Positions 42,053 through 43,325 of a DNA stretch of 43,325 nucleotides are shown piece after piece. Location of the stretch: contig DASVVT010000028.1 in the NCBI GenBank assembly GCA_036386415.1, positions 1-43,325 of the forward strand. Reading direction: 5' to 3'. The translations under genes were made by a program, and so were the position numbers. The notes under the pieces are model-generated. The model did not search any database. It was not told the DNA's origin and saw only the letters and a list, made by a program, of their open reading frames with translations. How positions within the stretch are numbered: position 1 is the first letter of the stretch; each line of letters opens with the position of its first letter. This DNA is from DASVVT01 sp036386415 (GTDB taxonomy: Bacteria; Acidobacteriota; Blastocatellia; Pyrinomonadales; Pyrinomonadaceae).

Positions 42053-42094
42053 TGACGGCACTCATATAGACGTACAAGCAGGAAGAGGAGCGTT

Positions 42095-42991
42095 ATGACA
42101 AAACCGAAGAAGCAAAACAACGTGCGCGAGGGTCGTTCGCGTAGAGAGTTTTTGGAGCATACGACGGTGGCGGCAGGCGGCGCAGTTTTGGCGACCGTTT
42201 CCGCAGCCAGTTGCACCACGGCGCAGGAGAAGCCAAAGGGCGATCAGGACAAGAAAAACACACAGCCTGCCACAGCCGCCGGGCAGACGACGGCGCTCAA
42301 GGGCTCTATGACGGAGTACAAGAGCGGCGACCTCGTGATCCCCGCTTACTTCGCGCGTTCGACGAAACAGGGTGCGGCTTCAGCCGTGCTCGTCATACAC
42401 GAGGTCTTCGGCCTCAATGATCACATCAAATCAATCGCCGACCGGATCGCAGGCGAAGGCTTTCATGCGCTCGCCCCGAACCTTTTCGTACGCGCATCCG
42501 AGCCCCCGCCCAAAGACACAACGGATATAGATGCGCTGCGTCGAGCGGCATCAAGCATTCCCATCGAAGCCGCGATCAAAGACATGCAGGCCGGGCTCGA
42601 TCATCTGAAGACGATCAAGGATGTGCGCCCGCGTTTCGCCTCCGTAGGGTTCTGCATGGGCGGCGGCTACTCCTACCAGCTCGCCACGCACACGAAGGAT
42701 TTGGCGGGCGCGGTGATCTTCTATGGACGCACGCCGGTTGAGCTTGTGCCGCAGGTCTCGTGTCCGCTGCTGGGTAATTTCGGCGAGCTGGATCAGGGTA
42801 TTCCGCCGGAGAAGGTGCGCGAGTTTGAAGCCGCTCTGAAGAAGGCCGGGAAAACAGCCGACATCAAAATTTATCCGGGGGCGAAGCACGGATTCTTCAA
42901 CGATACGCGCCCCGAAGCCTACAACGCAGCCGCAGCCGCAGACGCCTGGCAACGCACACTCAAGTTTTTCCGTGAGCGTCTGAGCGCATGA
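42095..42991 (+). CDS. Tat-exported dienelactone hydrolase family protein
   Basis: 298 residues. A Tat motif SRREFL (15-20) is followed by a hydrophobic stretch and Cys40 in SAASC, suggesting a Tat lipoprotein. The DLH core has Glu103 in IHEVFG, nucleophile Cys187 in GFCMGGG, Asp233 in GELDQG and His265 in GAKHGFF, the full Cys-based catalytic set. A low-complexity Thr/Ala/Lys linker (42-70) separates signal and core. Most family members are cytosolic, so export is notable. It lies 42 bases after the aminopeptidase stop. Confidence 0.92.
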   Translation: MTKPKKQNNVREGRSRREFLEHTTVAAGGAVLATVSAASCTTAQEKPKGDQDKKNTQPATAAGQTTALKGSMTEYKSGDLVIPAYFARSTKQGAASAVLVIHEVFGLNDHIKSIADRIAGEGFHALAPNLFVRASEPPPKDTTDIDALRRAASSIPIEAAIKDMQAGLDHLKTIKDVRPRFASVGFCMGGGYSYQLATHTKDLAGAVIFYGRTPVELVPQVSCPLLGNFGELDQGIPPEKVREFEAALKKAGKTADIKIYPGAKHGFFNDTRPEAYNAAAAADAWQRTLKFFRERLSA

Positions 42992-43083
42992 GGCGAGCCT
43001 CGACCGCTGCCACAGCCTGCAAGAATGTCTGGACGAGAGAGCGCGTTCTTATACCAGGTTGCAATTAACAGAGGACGGGGGAC

Positions 43084-43157
43084 GATCCACTAAGCAACAC
43101 GAAGCAACACGAAAGAGCCCCCCTCTGTTCGTGTCGTTTCGTGTTAATTCGTGGATC
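43084..43157. repeat. Spacer palindrome R9 (GCAACACGAA words)
   Basis: GATCCACTAAGCAACACGAA... (43084-43113) pairs with TTCGTGTCGTTTCGTGTTAATTCGTGGATC-type arm at 43128-43157. Each arm carries the ACACGAA word twice. The rest of 42992-43325 shows no gene. Confidence 0.8.
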
Positions 43158-43228
43158 GGTCGCCCGTCTTCTTTTCATTCTGCTATCTAGAGCGGTTTGC
43201 AGATGAATTTACCAGCATCAGCAACATT

Positions 43229-43295
43229 GTAGGGGCAGGGCTTGTCCCTGCCCGCTTTTGTTCGACCGGCGGGCAGGGACAAGCCCTGCCCCTAC
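43229..43295. repeat. Perfect 27-bp inverted repeat R10
   Basis: The arms 43229-43255 and 43269-43295 are exactly complementary over 27 bp with a 13-base loop. They contain AGGGGCAGGGCTTGTCCCTG, itself with an inner GGGACAAG-type dyad. Its perfection suggests recent movement or copying. Confidence 0.85.
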
Positions 43296-43325
43296 TCTCA
43301 TCTCTTACATCGTTAATTCATACGA

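Overview
The window reads as a bacterial chromosome segment from a GC-rich soil-type organism. I infer Acidobacteriota (Blastocatellia-like) with moderate confidence. The gene mix fits: a MoaD-MoaE fusion, a MarR-GNAT fusion, a DUF2270 protein, a PrsK/PrsR-like two-component pair, and intergenic spacers packed with long inverted repeats built from iterated short words. That is an impression from family knowledge; no rRNA is present to confirm it.

Two compartments meet at a tRNA-Ser(CGA) gene (16097-16186). The left part (1-16.0 kb) looks accessory. It opens with a divergent conflict-type pair: an NB-ARC STAND ATPase running off the left edge, and a DUF4062 (TIR-like) protein without an NTPase. 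The two share an unusual short Gly-rich motif, present three times. An assortment of small metabolic and stress genes follows: an AraC regulator, three small secreted or cytosolic beta-barrel-like proteins, a LysE exporter, a peroxiredoxin, alpha/beta hydrolases, a gamma-carbonic-anhydrase-like protein, a FlK-like thioesterase, DinB proteins, a PEP-mutase-like enzyme, an ArsR-type regulator, a MarR-GNAT fusion and a ThiF-like E1 enzyme. At least two genes here are broken: an ankyrin fragment butted against a DinB gene, and a DinB/monooxygenase chimera with an in-frame TAG. A diverged direct repeat of about 85-95 bp lies at 2055-2150 and again at 15937-16020 beside the tRNA, which may mark island edges.

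The right part (16.2-43.3 kb) is more core-like: tadA, a DUF2270 protein, histidine degradation (hutH, hutU), suhB, plsC, PilZ, gyrA, molybdopterin synthase, a LON-domain protein, sbcD-like nuclease, a sensor kinase/NtrC regulator/receiver circuit, cysQ, a PLP decarboxylase with a cupin, a secreted aminopeptidase P and a Tat-exported dienelactone hydrolase.

The two most distinctive signals in the right part are regulatory or structural. First, many spacers are filled by hairpin elements with 20-35 bp arms. Some share internal cores in opposite orientations, and several supply the stop codons of flanking genes. Second, the receiver gene at 33407-33015 has a near-consensus sigma-54 promoter, a perfect palindrome about 120-140 bp upstream suited to be an activator site, and an adjacent NtrC-type activator and kinase. 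Together these look like a self-contained sigma-54 circuit.
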